This document shows positions 25,190 through 34,315 of a stretch of 64,000 nt of DNA, one piece after another. Within the stretch, counting starts at the first letter, position 1; each line of letters starts with the position of its first letter. A program made the position numbers and the translations under genes. The notes under the pieces are model-generated. The model was not told the DNA's origin. It ran no database searches and was given only the letters and a program-made list of their open reading frames with translations. The DNA is from Arcicella sp034931005 (GTDB taxonomy: Bacteria; Bacteroidota; Bacteroidia; Cytophagales; Spirosomataceae): positions 212,446-276,445 of the forward strand of contig NZ_JAYGIN010000012.1 of assembly GCF_034931005.1 (NCBI RefSeq), in the 5' to 3' direction.

Positions 25190-27145
25190 ATGCAACGTTT
25201 ATTACTATTTATTTTACTTTTTATTGGGGTTAAATCATTCGGGCAAGTTCGTTTTGCTCGTATTTTTTCCGACCATGTTGTTCTTCAACAAAAAAAGCCA
25301 ATTGCTGTTTGGGGATGGGCAAAAGCTAATGAAAAAGTTATCGTTACTTTAGGCAAACAAACCCTTGTCTCACAAGCAGATATCGCTGGAAAATGGCAGG
25401 TAATTTTTAGTCCTTTAAATGCGGGTGGAGATGCTTATACAATGGTGGCAAAAACATCAAATAACGTTACCACCATTTCCGATATTCTGATTGGAGAAGT
25501 TTGGCTTTGTTCTGGACAATCAAATATGGAATGGACGGTGGCTCAGGCAAATAATTTTTCTGTGGAAAAGAAAAATGCCAATTTTCCACAGATTCGCCAT
25601 TTTAAGGTTGAACATGAAGTAACAATATTACCACAAACTGACTTGAAAGCAGGAGAATGGAAAATTGCTTCGGAAGAAACAGTGGGAGACTTTACGGCAA
25701 TCGGTTTTTTCTTTGCTCGTGAAATTTACCAAAAAATGAACATTCCCATCGGAATTTTACACTCATCTTGGGGCGGTTCGCAAGTGGAGGGTTGGATTAG
25801 TAAAGAAGGAATGTTGACGAATGGAGAATTGAAAAATTATGCCCAAAATTTACCCAATACTTGGGAAGGAGCTGATAAACTTCATGATGAAAAATTACAA
25901 AAACAAATCTTTGGAAGGGTGGTGAATCCTACTTTGGAAGATGAAAAAAAATATTTGGAGGCTAATTATGATATTACTAAATGGCATAATGGCGGTAGTC
26001 CGATGGGGCAATGGGACTGGAAAGGCATTTGGGCGTTCAGAGGGCAAGGATTTATGGCTCGAAAAATCGAAATCCCTACCGAAATGGTTACACAAAGTAC
26101 CACGCTTTCATTGGCTGAAAATGATAGTTTCAACGAAATTTATATCAATGGAAAATTAGTCTCTGCGGGAATTGTGAAAGGCGTTCGTAAGATTGTGGTT
26201 CCTGCTAATGTTTGGCAATTGGGAACAAACCAAATTATGGTAAAATTTGGAAATCTTATTAGCTTGCCTTGGTATGGTTTGGGCTTGCAAGGTGCTGAAA
26301 ATGACCTTTTTATGAGTTCTCAAAATCAGAAAATTAGCATTACCAATGACTGGAAATTAATGCCTTCTTTTGCCGAAAAACACGAATACGTACATTCAAG
26401 CAATAATACAGGAACAACCATTTATAATGCGATGATTGCTCCAATTGTGCCATTTACTATCAACGGAGCGTTGTGGTATCAAGGTGAAACCAATGCAGGA
26501 CGTGCTTTTCAATACCGTCAAACTTTTCCTTTAATGATTGAAGATTGGCGTAAAAAATGGAATGACAATTTTTCATTTTATTTTGTCCAATTAGCCACTT
26601 ATGGAGATTATCAAAACAGTAATCAAGGAAGTAATTGGGCAGAACTTCGGGAAGCTCAAACCATGACTTTAAGTTTGCCAAATACAGGAATGGCAGTTAC
26701 GACAGACGTAGGAAACCCGAGCGATATTCACCCAACTAATAAACAAGATGTTGCCCACCGATTAGCAACAAATGCCTTAAAATTCAATTATAAGCAAGAT
26801 ATTACGTACAGTTCGCCCATGTACGAGTCGGTAAAATTTGAAGATGGGAAAGCGATTGTTTCCTTTAAATTAATTGGAAAAGGCTTGGCAGTACACGATA
26901 AATTTGGCTACTTAAAAGGTTTTGAAATAGCAGGAGAGGATAAGGTGTTTCATTATGCAAAAGCTGAAATATCTGGCGATAAAGTGATTGTTTATCATCC
27001 AAAAGGTGTAAAACCCATATCTGTGCGTTATGCGTGGGCAGATTCTCCGATAGATGCTAATTTATTTAATACAGAAGGCTTCCCTGTTTGCCCTTTCCGC
27101 ACAGATGATTGGGCGGGACTTACGGTTAACAATAAGTTTGAATGA
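25190..27145 (+). CDS. Sialate O-acetylesterase (secreted SGNH-type)
   Basis: The enzyme removes O-acetyl groups from sialic acids or related acylated glycans. The 651-residue protein begins with a signal peptide (MQRLLLFILLFIGVKSFGQ), then the family opening FARIFSDHVVLQQKKPIAVWGWA, the nucleophile block CSGQSNMEW, SWGGSQVEGWIS, a jelly-roll insertion at about 255-370, ALWYQGETNAGRA, and the Asp/His pair in DIHPTNKQDVAHRL. All SGNH landmarks are present. The next gene on the strand encodes another secreted glycan-degrading enzyme, but they are separated by 312 bp with hairpins. Confidence 0.93.
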   Translation: MQRLLLFILLFIGVKSFGQVRFARIFSDHVVLQQKKPIAVWGWAKANEKVIVTLGKQTLVSQADIAGKWQVIFSPLNAGGDAYTMVAKTSNNVTTISDILIGEVWLCSGQSNMEWTVAQANNFSVEKKNANFPQIRHFKVEHEVTILPQTDLKAGEWKIASEETVGDFTAIGFFFAREIYQKMNIPIGILHSSWGGSQVEGWISKEGMLTNGELKNYAQNLPNTWEGADKLHDEKLQKQIFGRVVNPTLEDEKKYLEANYDITKWHNGGSPMGQWDWKGIWAFRGQGFMARKIEIPTEMVTQSTTLSLAENDSFNEIYINGKLVSAGIVKGVRKIVVPANVWQLGTNQIMVKFGNLISLPWYGLGLQGAENDLFMSSQNQKISITNDWKLMPSFAEKHEYVHSSNNTGTTIYNAMIAPIVPFTINGALWYQGETNAGRAFQYRQTFPLMIEDWRKKWNDNFSFYFVQLATYGDYQNSNQGSNWAELREAQTMTLSLPNTGMAVTTDVGNPSDIHPTNKQDVAHRLATNALKFNYKQDITYSSPMYESVKFEDGKAIVSFKLIGKGLAVHDKFGYLKGFEIAGEDKVFHYAKAEISGDKVIVYHPKGVKPISVRYAWADSPIDANLFNTEGFPVCPFRTDDWAGLTVNNKFE

Positions 27146-27457
27146 TGTAATTAGTTGTTATTTAGTGAATTGTGAATTAGTACACTGTTTAATAAGTTAT
27201 CTGAATAATTTTTATCCTAAAATGTTTGATTAAGGGACTTCCCGAAAGTTATTTCTACTTTCGGGAAGTTGAAATAACTTATAAAACAGTGAATTAGTGA
27301 ATTGTGATTGATGAACTATTATTCACAACTAAACTAAATCATAATTCACAACTAATATCTTGCAAATCAAGGGTTTTCCCTGATGAATGAGGATTGAAAA
27401 TAACTGAATTTTGTAATATTAATTCTTCCAAAATTTATAACAATTCTCAAAACTAAA
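27146..27457. repeat. 312-bp spacer with nested inverted repeats
   Basis: An outer stem pairs CACTGTTTAATAAGTTAT (27183-27200) with ATAACTTATAAAACAGTG (27275-27292), and inside it a perfect hairpin ACTTCCCGAAAGT...ACTTTCGGGAAGT (27237-27269) lies. Words TTAGTGAATTGTGAATTAGT occur on both sides. No gene is present. The hairpin probably terminates the esterase transcript. Confidence 0.7.
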
Positions 27458-29263
27458 ATGATTCGATTTACTAAGTTTTTAATGTCCCATTCGCTTTGTG
27501 TAGCCATATTGGGTTTTCCTCTATATTCTTCTTGTTCTAAGACTACTGATAATGGTGTAATCGTTACTCCAAAAGATTCTGTTATTGTGATAAATCCCGC
27601 CGTAGAACCCAAAATTGCTCCTACAATTGGCTTCTTTTTGGATAATTGGCAAGCCAAACCATTTGTAGCTCCGTCTTATACTGAAAGTTCTGTTCCTACC
27701 ACTGCCGTCAATACTGTCACGGTTGATGCTTCTGATATTATTACTAAAATCCCTACGCAAATTTTTGGACATAATGCTAATACTTGGATGGGTACTTTTG
27801 TTGACCAAGCCAGTTTTATGACAGACATGACCAATCTAAAACCCAATGTAATTCGCTGGCCTGCGGGTAGTGGTAGCAATGGTTATTTTTGGAATGCCAA
27901 TCCTGTTCAAGACATTAATAATAAAAGCCGTCAAACACCGCCCGTACAATACATGAAAGATTGGGGAATTCCTGATAAATACATGGATAAAGATGGGAAA
28001 TTGATAGACTCTTGGTTTTTTTATGGGCAGACAAATGATAATTGGCGTGGCTCTTTGAGTAATTATTACGATATGTTACAAAAGACTAATAATAAAGGTA
28101 TTATAGCTATCAATTATAGTTTTGCACGATACGGAACGAGCAAAAACCCAGTAGCAACTGCTGCACATCTTGCCGCAGAGTGGGTACGTTATGACAAAGG
28201 AAGAACCGAATATTGGGAAATTGGTAACGAAAATTATGCTGATTGGGAAGCAGGTTATAGAATTGACGTTTCTAAAAATCAAGATGGACAACCCGAATTT
28301 TTAACAGGAGGGCTGTATGCAAAACACTTTAAAGTTTATGCTGATTCTATGAAAAAAGCAGCCGCTGAAATTGGTGTAAAAATCAAAATTGGAGCTGTGA
28401 TGCAAGAATCTCAAACCCAATCTTGGCAAACGAATACAACCAAAACATGGAATTCAACGATGATTCCAGAATTGAATAATAAGGCGGATTATTACGTTGT
28501 TCATAATTATATTACACCTTACGACCAAAATTCTTCTGCATCAGTAATTATAAATGGAGCATTAACAATACCTGCTCAAATGATGAATTTTGTGAGTAAT
28601 GAAGTGAATAGTAATGGTGGCGAATTGAAGCCAATTGCATTTTCAGAATGGAATATGTGGGCAAAAGGCTCAAAACAACAAGTTTCAAATATTAGTGGAC
28701 TTTTTGCCGTAGTTGTACAAGGAGAAGCTATCAAAAATAAATATGGATTGGCAGCTCGTTGGGATTTACTAAATGGCTGGGAGGGTGGCAATGACCACGG
28801 GCTTTTTAGTGACGGAGGTAGTGCTGATGACCCTCGATGGAATCCAAGACCATCATTTCACTATATGTATTATTTTCAAAAATGTATGGGCGACAGAATG
28901 GTGTCAACACTAATGGGTGGAACTGGCGGTGCATTAGCTCCGATGACAACTTATGCTTCGACTTATTCGTCTGGACAGATGAATGTTACGGTAATTAATC
29001 CATCACCCAACCCACAGACGATAGAAGTAAAAACCAAGAATTTTAATGTTGGCAATCGTTTTTATTGGTATAGTTTGGCAGGCGGGAATGATAATGGTGA
29101 GTTTTCGAGAAAGGTTTTAGTCAATGGTTCAGCACCAAAAGGAGTAGCGGGTGGGCCGTCAGATTATGCAACAATTAAAGCCTTGTCGGCATCAACTGCC
29201 AACGGAATTAAAGTAACCGTTCCTGCATGGGGAAGTGTTTTTGTGATGATTGATAAGAAGTAG
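27458..29263 (+). CDS. Secreted lipoprotein glycoside hydrolase, alpha-L-arabinofuranosidase-like
   Basis: The 601-residue protein has a lipoprotein-type signal (LCVAILGFPLYSSC, with the lipobox Cys at about 26). A Pro/Val-rich linker precedes a TIM-barrel domain. YWEIGNENYADWEAG carries the probable acid/base Glu after the NE pair of clan GH-A, and PIAFSEWNMWAKGS carries the probable nucleophile Glu, an arrangement typical of GH51-like arabinofuranosidases. The end (MNVTVINPSPNPQTIEVKTKNF...GSVFVMIDKK) forms the beta-sandwich that follows such barrels. Family membership beyond clan GH-A is uncertain. Function in plant polysaccharide or glycan degradation on the cell surface is inferred. Confidence 0.75.
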   Translation: MIRFTKFLMSHSLCVAILGFPLYSSCSKTTDNGVIVTPKDSVIVINPAVEPKIAPTIGFFLDNWQAKPFVAPSYTESSVPTTAVNTVTVDASDIITKIPTQIFGHNANTWMGTFVDQASFMTDMTNLKPNVIRWPAGSGSNGYFWNANPVQDINNKSRQTPPVQYMKDWGIPDKYMDKDGKLIDSWFFYGQTNDNWRGSLSNYYDMLQKTNNKGIIAINYSFARYGTSKNPVATAAHLAAEWVRYDKGRTEYWEIGNENYADWEAGYRIDVSKNQDGQPEFLTGGLYAKHFKVYADSMKKAAAEIGVKIKIGAVMQESQTQSWQTNTTKTWNSTMIPELNNKADYYVVHNYITPYDQNSSASVIINGALTIPAQMMNFVSNEVNSNGGELKPIAFSEWNMWAKGSKQQVSNISGLFAVVVQGEAIKNKYGLAARWDLLNGWEGGNDHGLFSDGGSADDPRWNPRPSFHYMYYFQKCMGDRMVSTLMGGTGGALAPMTTYASTYSSGQMNVTVINPSPNPQTIEVKTKNFNVGNRFYWYSLAGGNDNGEFSRKVLVNGSAPKGVAGGPSDYATIKALSASTANGIKVTVPAWGSVFVMIDKK

Positions 29264-29278
29264 TGTTATTTTTATGAT

Positions 29279-29337
29279 GTAGGGGCGTATCGCATACGCC
29301 TATTCCTACGATGCGGGCGTATGCGATACGCCCCTAC
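29279..29337. repeat. Palindrome family A, short copy
   Basis: The arms GTAGGGGCGTATCGCATACG and its complement are identical to those at 24608 and 63901, but the loop (CCTATTCCTACGATGCGGG region) and flanks differ. It exactly fills the space between two convergent genes, ending one base before the response-regulator stop codon (29339), so it probably acts as a bidirectional terminator. Confidence 0.88.
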
Positions 29338-29338
29338 A

Positions 29339-29980
29339 TTATTTCACATAACCGTATTCCATTGCCATTTTTAATAAACTTACTACATTTTTCACCTCAA
29401 ATTTTGATAATAAATTGCTTCGATGCGTTTCTACGGTTTTTTCACTAATGAATAAATCTTGAGCCATTTCACGGGTTGTTTTTCCGAGAGCAATTAATTC
29501 CAAAACCTCTTTTTCACGACGAGTAAAACGAATTTGATAGAGATTTTTCTCTTGTTGTTTTTGTCGAGTCATGCCTTTCATAATGATATCCATAACCTCA
29601 GCACTTTGATAATTTTTACCAGAATTAACGGTTCGGATAGCCTTTAAAAGTTCTTCAGCACCAGTATTTTTGAGAATGTAGCCCAAAGCTCCATTCTTCA
29701 TCATTTTAGTAATAAAACTTTCATCGTTGTACATCGACATGGCTAAAATCTTCACCAACGGAAAATTCTCAGTGATATGTTTACAAAGGTCTAAACCACT
29801 ATCTTTACCTAAGTTTATATCCAATAATACCACATCAACTTTTTTTGACCGTAGCGTTTCTTTAACTTGTACAGCGTTTTGACATTCGCCAACTACCTCA
29901 AAGTCATGCTCCTGTAACATCAAAGAAGTAACGCCTTCTGTGAATATTTTATGGTCATCAACTAATAAAATACGTATCAT
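29339..29980 (-). CDS. NarL/LuxR-family response regulator
   Basis: The 213-residue protein has a receiver domain (1-120) with the acidic pair DD at 8-9, phospho-acceptor Asp54 in VVLLDINLG, a Ser in LAMSMY and Lys in YILKN, then a LuxR-type helix-turn-helix (FTRREKEVLELIALGKTTREMAQDLFISEKTVETHRSNLL). It is divergent from the TPR histidine kinase gene with only 38 bp between the start codons, so the two are almost certainly a cognate pair sharing a promoter region. Target genes are unknown. Confidence 0.93.
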   Translation of the reverse strand: MIRILLVDDHKIFTEGVTSLMLQEHDFEVVGECQNAVQVKETLRSKKVDVVLLDINLGKDSGLDLCKHITENFPLVKILAMSMYNDESFITKMMKNGALGYILKNTGAEELLKAIRTVNSGKNYQSAEVMDIIMKGMTRQKQQEKNLYQIRFTRREKEVLELIALGKTTREMAQDLFISEKTVETHRSNLLSKFEVKNVVSLLKMAMEYGYVK

Positions 29981-30018
29981 TTGAATGGTTATTTTTCTAT
30001 AAAAAATTGTATAAAATA

Positions 30019-31758
30019 ATGGATAGTCTTAAATACGCCACGAAGTTAATAGGAATTTTGGTATTACTTCAATTTTATAGTGTCACGGCTCAAAATACTA
30101 ATTACCCTAATATTGATGCTATTTATACGCAAACTCAATTAGAAGATTTAGTGAAAAAATATGAACGCAAACGTGATACTTTGGGCTTAGCTTATACTTA
30201 TTGGGCGTATGCCAAAAATCAAGAAAAAGTTAGTGGTATGAATACGTCTCCGCTGACCAATTTTCGGAAAAGTATGGAGTGTTTTAGAGCAATTAAAGAC
30301 TCGTCAAATTTCTATGATGTTCGTGGGGCAATCGGGTCTTATTTTATGGACAGACCATTTATCAAACAGTATGCTCAGGAATATATTCAAAGTGCGGTTG
30401 ATTATTTTCGTACCAAAAAGAAGTATAGCAATGAAATCGGGCATTTAATAAACTTAGCCAATATTAATATTCACAATGAAAATTATGTTTTGGCTCAACA
30501 AATGCTACAAAGAGTAGAGTTTTTGAACACCAAAATCCACGATGAGGCATTTCGAGGGCGTTTACATTCTTCATATTCTGACTTATACGCTCGCCAAAAA
30601 CAGTACGAAAAAGCGATGGCTCATGCAAAAATTAGTTTAGATATTGGCAAACGCTTAAAAATTGACTGGCTCGAAGCTCTTTCGCTATACTTTACGGCCA
30701 AATGTTTGGAAGGCTTAAATAGATACGATGAAATGATGGTTTATCTGGAAGAAAGCCTAAAAGTCACCGAAAATAATGTCAATCTCATTCAGCTTCGAGA
30801 ATCCGTTTATGACAATCTGCATTATTATTATTATCGGAAAAAAAACTATACACAGGCTTATGCCTATGCCATCAGAACAAAGCAAACTTTAGAGACTATT
30901 TATTTTTCTAAAATCGAAAGTGATGTTCGTTCCTTCAATGAGTACCGATTATTGGAAAATCAGAAAATTATCATTTCAAAAATTGCCCTCGAAAAAAAAT
31001 TGGCAGAAATTGAATTAGATAAACTTCGGTCGAGGCAACAATTATACATTGTCACGATAATTTTGACACTTTTATTCTTATTACTCTTCACTTACATTTT
31101 CATCAATCGCCGAAGATTAAGCCGATTAAAAGCCATTCAAATTGACAAAAACCTGCATATTGAAACACTCAACGCTTTAATTAACGGTCAGGAATCGGAA
31201 AGAGTGAGAGTTGCCCAAGAATTGCACGACGGTTTGGGAACGATGCTTTCACGGATGAAAATCTTGGCGGGAAGAGGTTTGCCACAAGAAAAAATAACCC
31301 AGATGATTGATGAAGCTTGTTCGGAAGTAAGAAATATTTCGGGCAATTTACAACCCAATACCTTGAGTAATTTTGGTTTGATTAGAGCCGTTCAAGACCT
31401 TGTTTTTAAGCAAAATAGTACAGAACCCATCATTATTTTTCAATATTTTGGAGAACCATTTGAAATAGAAAATAAGAAAAGTTTAATGGTTTATCGCATC
31501 ATTCAAGAGTTATTGGCAAATTCCCTCAAACACGCTCAAGCTACCGAAATATTAATTCAAGTGATATTTTCAGAAGATAACAATATTACATTAACCGTAG
31601 AAGATGATGGGGTAGGGTTTGATGAAAATCAAGTAAAAACGGATAGTAATGGCTGGACAAATATTCGTTCAAGGGTGAATTATCTGAGCGGAACAATAAA
31701 TTTATATACCGATAAAGGCACGTCGGTAACGATTTCTATTCCATTTTCGGGGGAATGA
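30019..31758 (+). CDS. TPR-containing sensor histidine kinase (HisKA_3/NarX type)
   Basis: The 579-residue protein begins at the ATG at 30019, giving a signal peptide (LIGILVLLQFYSVTAQ). A periplasmic helical TPR-like region of about 300 residues follows, a coiled coil, one membrane helix (IVTIILTLLFLLLFTYIF, about 345-365), and then a HisKA_3 dimerisation domain with the phospho-His in AQELHDGLGTMLSRMK and an HATPase_c domain (QELLANSLKHAQA, VEDDGVGFD). This is the common Bacteroidota partner of NarL-type regulators, and it lies divergent from one. The TPR sensor domain does not reveal its signal. Confidence 0.92.
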   Translation: MDSLKYATKLIGILVLLQFYSVTAQNTNYPNIDAIYTQTQLEDLVKKYERKRDTLGLAYTYWAYAKNQEKVSGMNTSPLTNFRKSMECFRAIKDSSNFYDVRGAIGSYFMDRPFIKQYAQEYIQSAVDYFRTKKKYSNEIGHLINLANINIHNENYVLAQQMLQRVEFLNTKIHDEAFRGRLHSSYSDLYARQKQYEKAMAHAKISLDIGKRLKIDWLEALSLYFTAKCLEGLNRYDEMMVYLEESLKVTENNVNLIQLRESVYDNLHYYYYRKKNYTQAYAYAIRTKQTLETIYFSKIESDVRSFNEYRLLENQKIIISKIALEKKLAEIELDKLRSRQQLYIVTIILTLLFLLLFTYIFINRRRLSRLKAIQIDKNLHIETLNALINGQESERVRVAQELHDGLGTMLSRMKILAGRGLPQEKITQMIDEACSEVRNISGNLQPNTLSNFGLIRAVQDLVFKQNSTEPIIIFQYFGEPFEIENKKSLMVYRIIQELLANSLKHAQATEILIQVIFSEDNNITLTVEDDGVGFDENQVKTDSNGWTNIRSRVNYLSGTINLYTDKGTSVTISIPFSGE

Positions 31759-31821
31759 AAATTTTAAGAGTGAGGCAGGTTTTTGTTTATCTCGGTTCGG
31801 TGTTGTATTGATAGTGAGATT

Positions 31822-31898
31822 AACCGCTGACAGGGCAAAAAGCCGCTGTCAGGGCTAATTCTAAAACCCTGACAGCGGCTTTTGCCCTGTCAGCGGTT
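31822..31898. repeat. Palindrome family B, copy 2
   Basis: Arms AACCGCTGACAGGGCAAAAA and complement enclose inner arms GCCGCTGTCAGGG/CCCTGACAGCGGC. It lies between the convergent kinase and osmC-like genes and resembles the copy at 10588-10666 in architecture, with base differences matched by compensating changes in the opposite arm (CGGGGTG versus CAGGGCA). Confidence 0.85.
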
Positions 31899-31930
31899 AT
31901 TTTTTAGTTGATACAACCGCTAACCACTAT

Positions 31931-32353
31931 TTAAGCATTAATCTCAAAACTATGCGTAATCTCTGCCGAAGGACTTAACTGTGCCGTGGCTGAACAATAT
32001 TTTTCCATCGACATTTCAATGGCTTTCTTGGCTTTATCTTCCGAAATATTTCCTTTAAATTTAAAGTGAACGTTGATTTTACGAAAAGGAGTCATTTCTG
32101 TTCCTTCAATTTTTTCACGTTCTCCCGATACTGAAATTTTCAAATCTTCAATCACCTGACGTTGTTTTTTCATAATCAAAATCACGTCAATGGCTGTGCA
32201 ACCGCCCAAACCCATCAACAATAATTCCATCGGGCGAGAGCCTGCGTTGTGTCCGCCAATATTTTCGGCAGCATCTATGTGTACGGGTACGCCCGACATT
32301 CCTTGTGCCTCAAAGTGAAAGGCATCGTCAACTCTTACTAATTCTACTTGCAT
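31931..32353 (-). CDS. OsmC/Ohr family protein
   Basis: OsmC-family proteins reduce organic hydroperoxides through two cysteines. The 140-residue protein has both: Cys in GLGGCTAIDV and Cys in MEKYCSATAQLSPS, with the family feature SRPMELLLMGLGGC. It is of the OsmC-like (YhfA-type) subgroup judged from length and the HxAGSRPxELL stretch. It is monocistronic and divergent from the umuDC operon with about 100 bp between them. Confidence 0.88.
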   Translation of the reverse strand: MQVELVRVDDAFHFEAQGMSGVPVHIDAAENIGGHNAGSRPMELLLMGLGGCTAIDVILIMKKQRQVIEDLKISVSGEREKIEGTEMTPFRKINVHFKFKGNISEDKAKKAIEMSMEKYCSATAQLSPSAEITHSFEINA

Positions 32354-32449
32354 TAACTTAAAGATTATGTATTAATTTCACAACAAACATAGGGCTTGCG
32401 AAAGTTCAAATCAAACAAATGGTATTATATTTGAGAAATTTTGACGACT

Positions 32450-32908
32450 ATGACATTAACTTACGACGGTGAAATCCAGTTTTTTAGTATCAACGATTCA
32501 GACATTGTTGAACTCAATAAATACCTCATGCCCGTAGAATGTGGTACATCAGCAACGGGTTTTCCGAGTCCTGCCGATGATTATGTAGATATAACATTGG
32601 ATTTGAATGAATTTCATGGCGTTAAAAAACACACTTGTTATTTGGTAGAAGCCCGAGGAGATTCAATGATTGATGCGGGAATTTCAGACCGTGATATTTT
32701 GATAGTTGATACTACGCTTAATTACCGTGAGAATGACATTGTAATTTGTAGTTTAAATCATTTCTACATGGCAAAAATCATCAGAAGAGTGGGAAATAAG
32801 CTCTTTTTGATTTCTAAAAATCCCAATTTTCAGCCCGTTGAAATTCAAGAATCAGACGATTTTAGGGTATTTGGCGTGGTGAAAGGTCTAAGCCGAAAAT
32901 TCAGATGA
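32450..32908 (+). CDS. umuD: UmuD-like translesion polymerase accessory protein (S24 protease fold)
   Basis: UmuD self-cleaves on RecA filaments and then joins UmuC as DNA polymerase V. The 152-residue protein (ATG at 32450) has the cleavage-region CGTSATGFPSPADDYVD (31-47), the nucleophile Ser72 in ARGDSMIDAGI and the general-base Lys109 in FYMAKII. Relative to E. coli the segment between the CG cleavage dipeptide and FPSPA has four extra residues. It overlaps the umuC start by 4 bp, so the two are translationally coupled. A TATATTTG -7-like box lies at 32426-32433. No LexA-box-like palindrome was recognised. Confidence 0.92.
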   Translation: MTLTYDGEIQFFSINDSDIVELNKYLMPVECGTSATGFPSPADDYVDITLDLNEFHGVKKHTCYLVEARGDSMIDAGISDRDILIVDTTLNYRENDIVICSLNHFYMAKIIRRVGNKLFLISKNPNFQPVEIQESDDFRVFGVVKGLSRKFR

Positions 32909-34170
32909 ACAAATGGTTTGGTTTAGCAGATTGTAATAATTTTTATGTTTCCTGCGAGCGTATTTTCTCCCTTTCTGCACGAGATATTCCTGTCGTTGTC
33001 CTCTCCAATAATGATGGTTGTGTCATTTCTCGTTCTCAAGAAGCCAAAGATATGGGCATTGAAATGGGCGTGCCTCTTCACAAAATTTCAGATTATATTC
33101 ACAAAAAACAACTTGAGTATTTTTCAAGTAATTACGCACTCTATGGAGATATTTCTTCAAGAGTAATGAATTGCTTAAACGACCTTTGTCCAGCCGTGGA
33201 AGTGTATAGCATTGATGAAGCCTTTTTGGATTTAAGCATTATTCCTGACGAAGAATTATATGATTTTGGAGTAGAAGTGAAGCACAAAATTGGTAAATGG
33301 ACTAAAATTCCAGTCAGTATTGGCATTGCTCCTACAAAATCTTTAGCAAAAGTGGCTAACCGTTACGCCAAAAAATATCATAAAATCGAAGGTGTATTTG
33401 TGATAGATTCCAAAGAAGTTTTAGAAAAAGTATTGACAGAAACACCCATTGAAAGTGTTTGGGGAATTGGGCGAAAGCACGGTAAATTCTTGAAAAATCA
33501 TAATGTAAATACAGCTTTAGAGTTTACAAAATTACCAGAGAATTTTATTAGAAAACATTTTTCGATAGTTGGCTTAAGACTTTATCGAGAACTCAAAGGG
33601 GAATCATGCTTGAGTTTGACGGAAGTAACGGATAAAAAAAAAGCCATTCAATATACTCGTTCTTTTGGAAGATATGTAAATACGTTACAAGATTTGGAAG
33701 AAGCTCTAACAACTTTTGCGAGTAAATGTGCCGAAAAATTACGTAGTCAGCAAAGTTGTACCAATGCTGTGAGTATCTATATTCGAACAAACCCTTTTAA
33801 TAAAAAAGCTCAATTTTATAATAGCATCACCTTAAATTTTGATATTCCGACAAATAGCACAATGGAAATTCAGCAAAAAGTTATTTGGGGGCTGAAACAA
33901 ATTTTTGTGCAAGGTTATGATTATAAAAAAGCAGGTGTTTGCGTAACAGGATTGGTGCCAAATGATGCCATTCAAGGAAACTTGTTTAGACAAGAGGCTG
34001 ATGGTAAGTCGCAGAAAATCAGCAAATTGATGGATTTGGTTAATGCAAAATTTGGAAAAGACACCATCACTTTTGCCGTTCAGGGAAGTAAATCCAATTG
34101 GCAAGGCAATGCTGGAAAAATAAGTCCAAGATATACCACATTTTGGAAAGATATTCCTAAAGTAGAGTGA
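32905..34170 (+). CDS. umuC: DNA polymerase V catalytic subunit
   Basis: UmuC is a Y-family polymerase for translesion synthesis. The 421-residue protein shows the first catalytic Asp in GLADCNNFYVSCERIF, SNNDGCVISRSQEAK, the palm motif SIDEAFLDL with the Asp-Glu pair, and PTKSLAKVANRYAK with an HhH-like region (VWGIGRKHGKFL) behind it. The little-finger domain and a C-terminal tail typical of UmuC (ISPRYTTFWKDIPKV) complete it. It starts within the umuD stop codon (ATGA). The pair is a complete damage-tolerance operon. Confidence 0.96.
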   Translation: MNKWFGLADCNNFYVSCERIFSLSARDIPVVVLSNNDGCVISRSQEAKDMGIEMGVPLHKISDYIHKKQLEYFSSNYALYGDISSRVMNCLNDLCPAVEVYSIDEAFLDLSIIPDEELYDFGVEVKHKIGKWTKIPVSIGIAPTKSLAKVANRYAKKYHKIEGVFVIDSKEVLEKVLTETPIESVWGIGRKHGKFLKNHNVNTALEFTKLPENFIRKHFSIVGLRLYRELKGESCLSLTEVTDKKKAIQYTRSFGRYVNTLQDLEEALTTFASKCAEKLRSQQSCTNAVSIYIRTNPFNKKAQFYNSITLNFDIPTNSTMEIQQKVIWGLKQIFVQGYDYKKAGVCVTGLVPNDAIQGNLFRQEADGKSQKISKLMDLVNAKFGKDTITFAVQGSKSNWQGNAGKISPRYTTFWKDIPKVE

Positions 34171-34315
34171 AAATGGATGTCTGGTATGATTTTTTAACAA
34201 GATATACTTGAAAATATAAAACGATAAAGCATGACAAAAAGGTAAGATTTATGGCTTTATTTCGTTCTCAATACGGTAACAACACAAATTCAAAACCAAC
34301 AAATAGCATCAAAAT

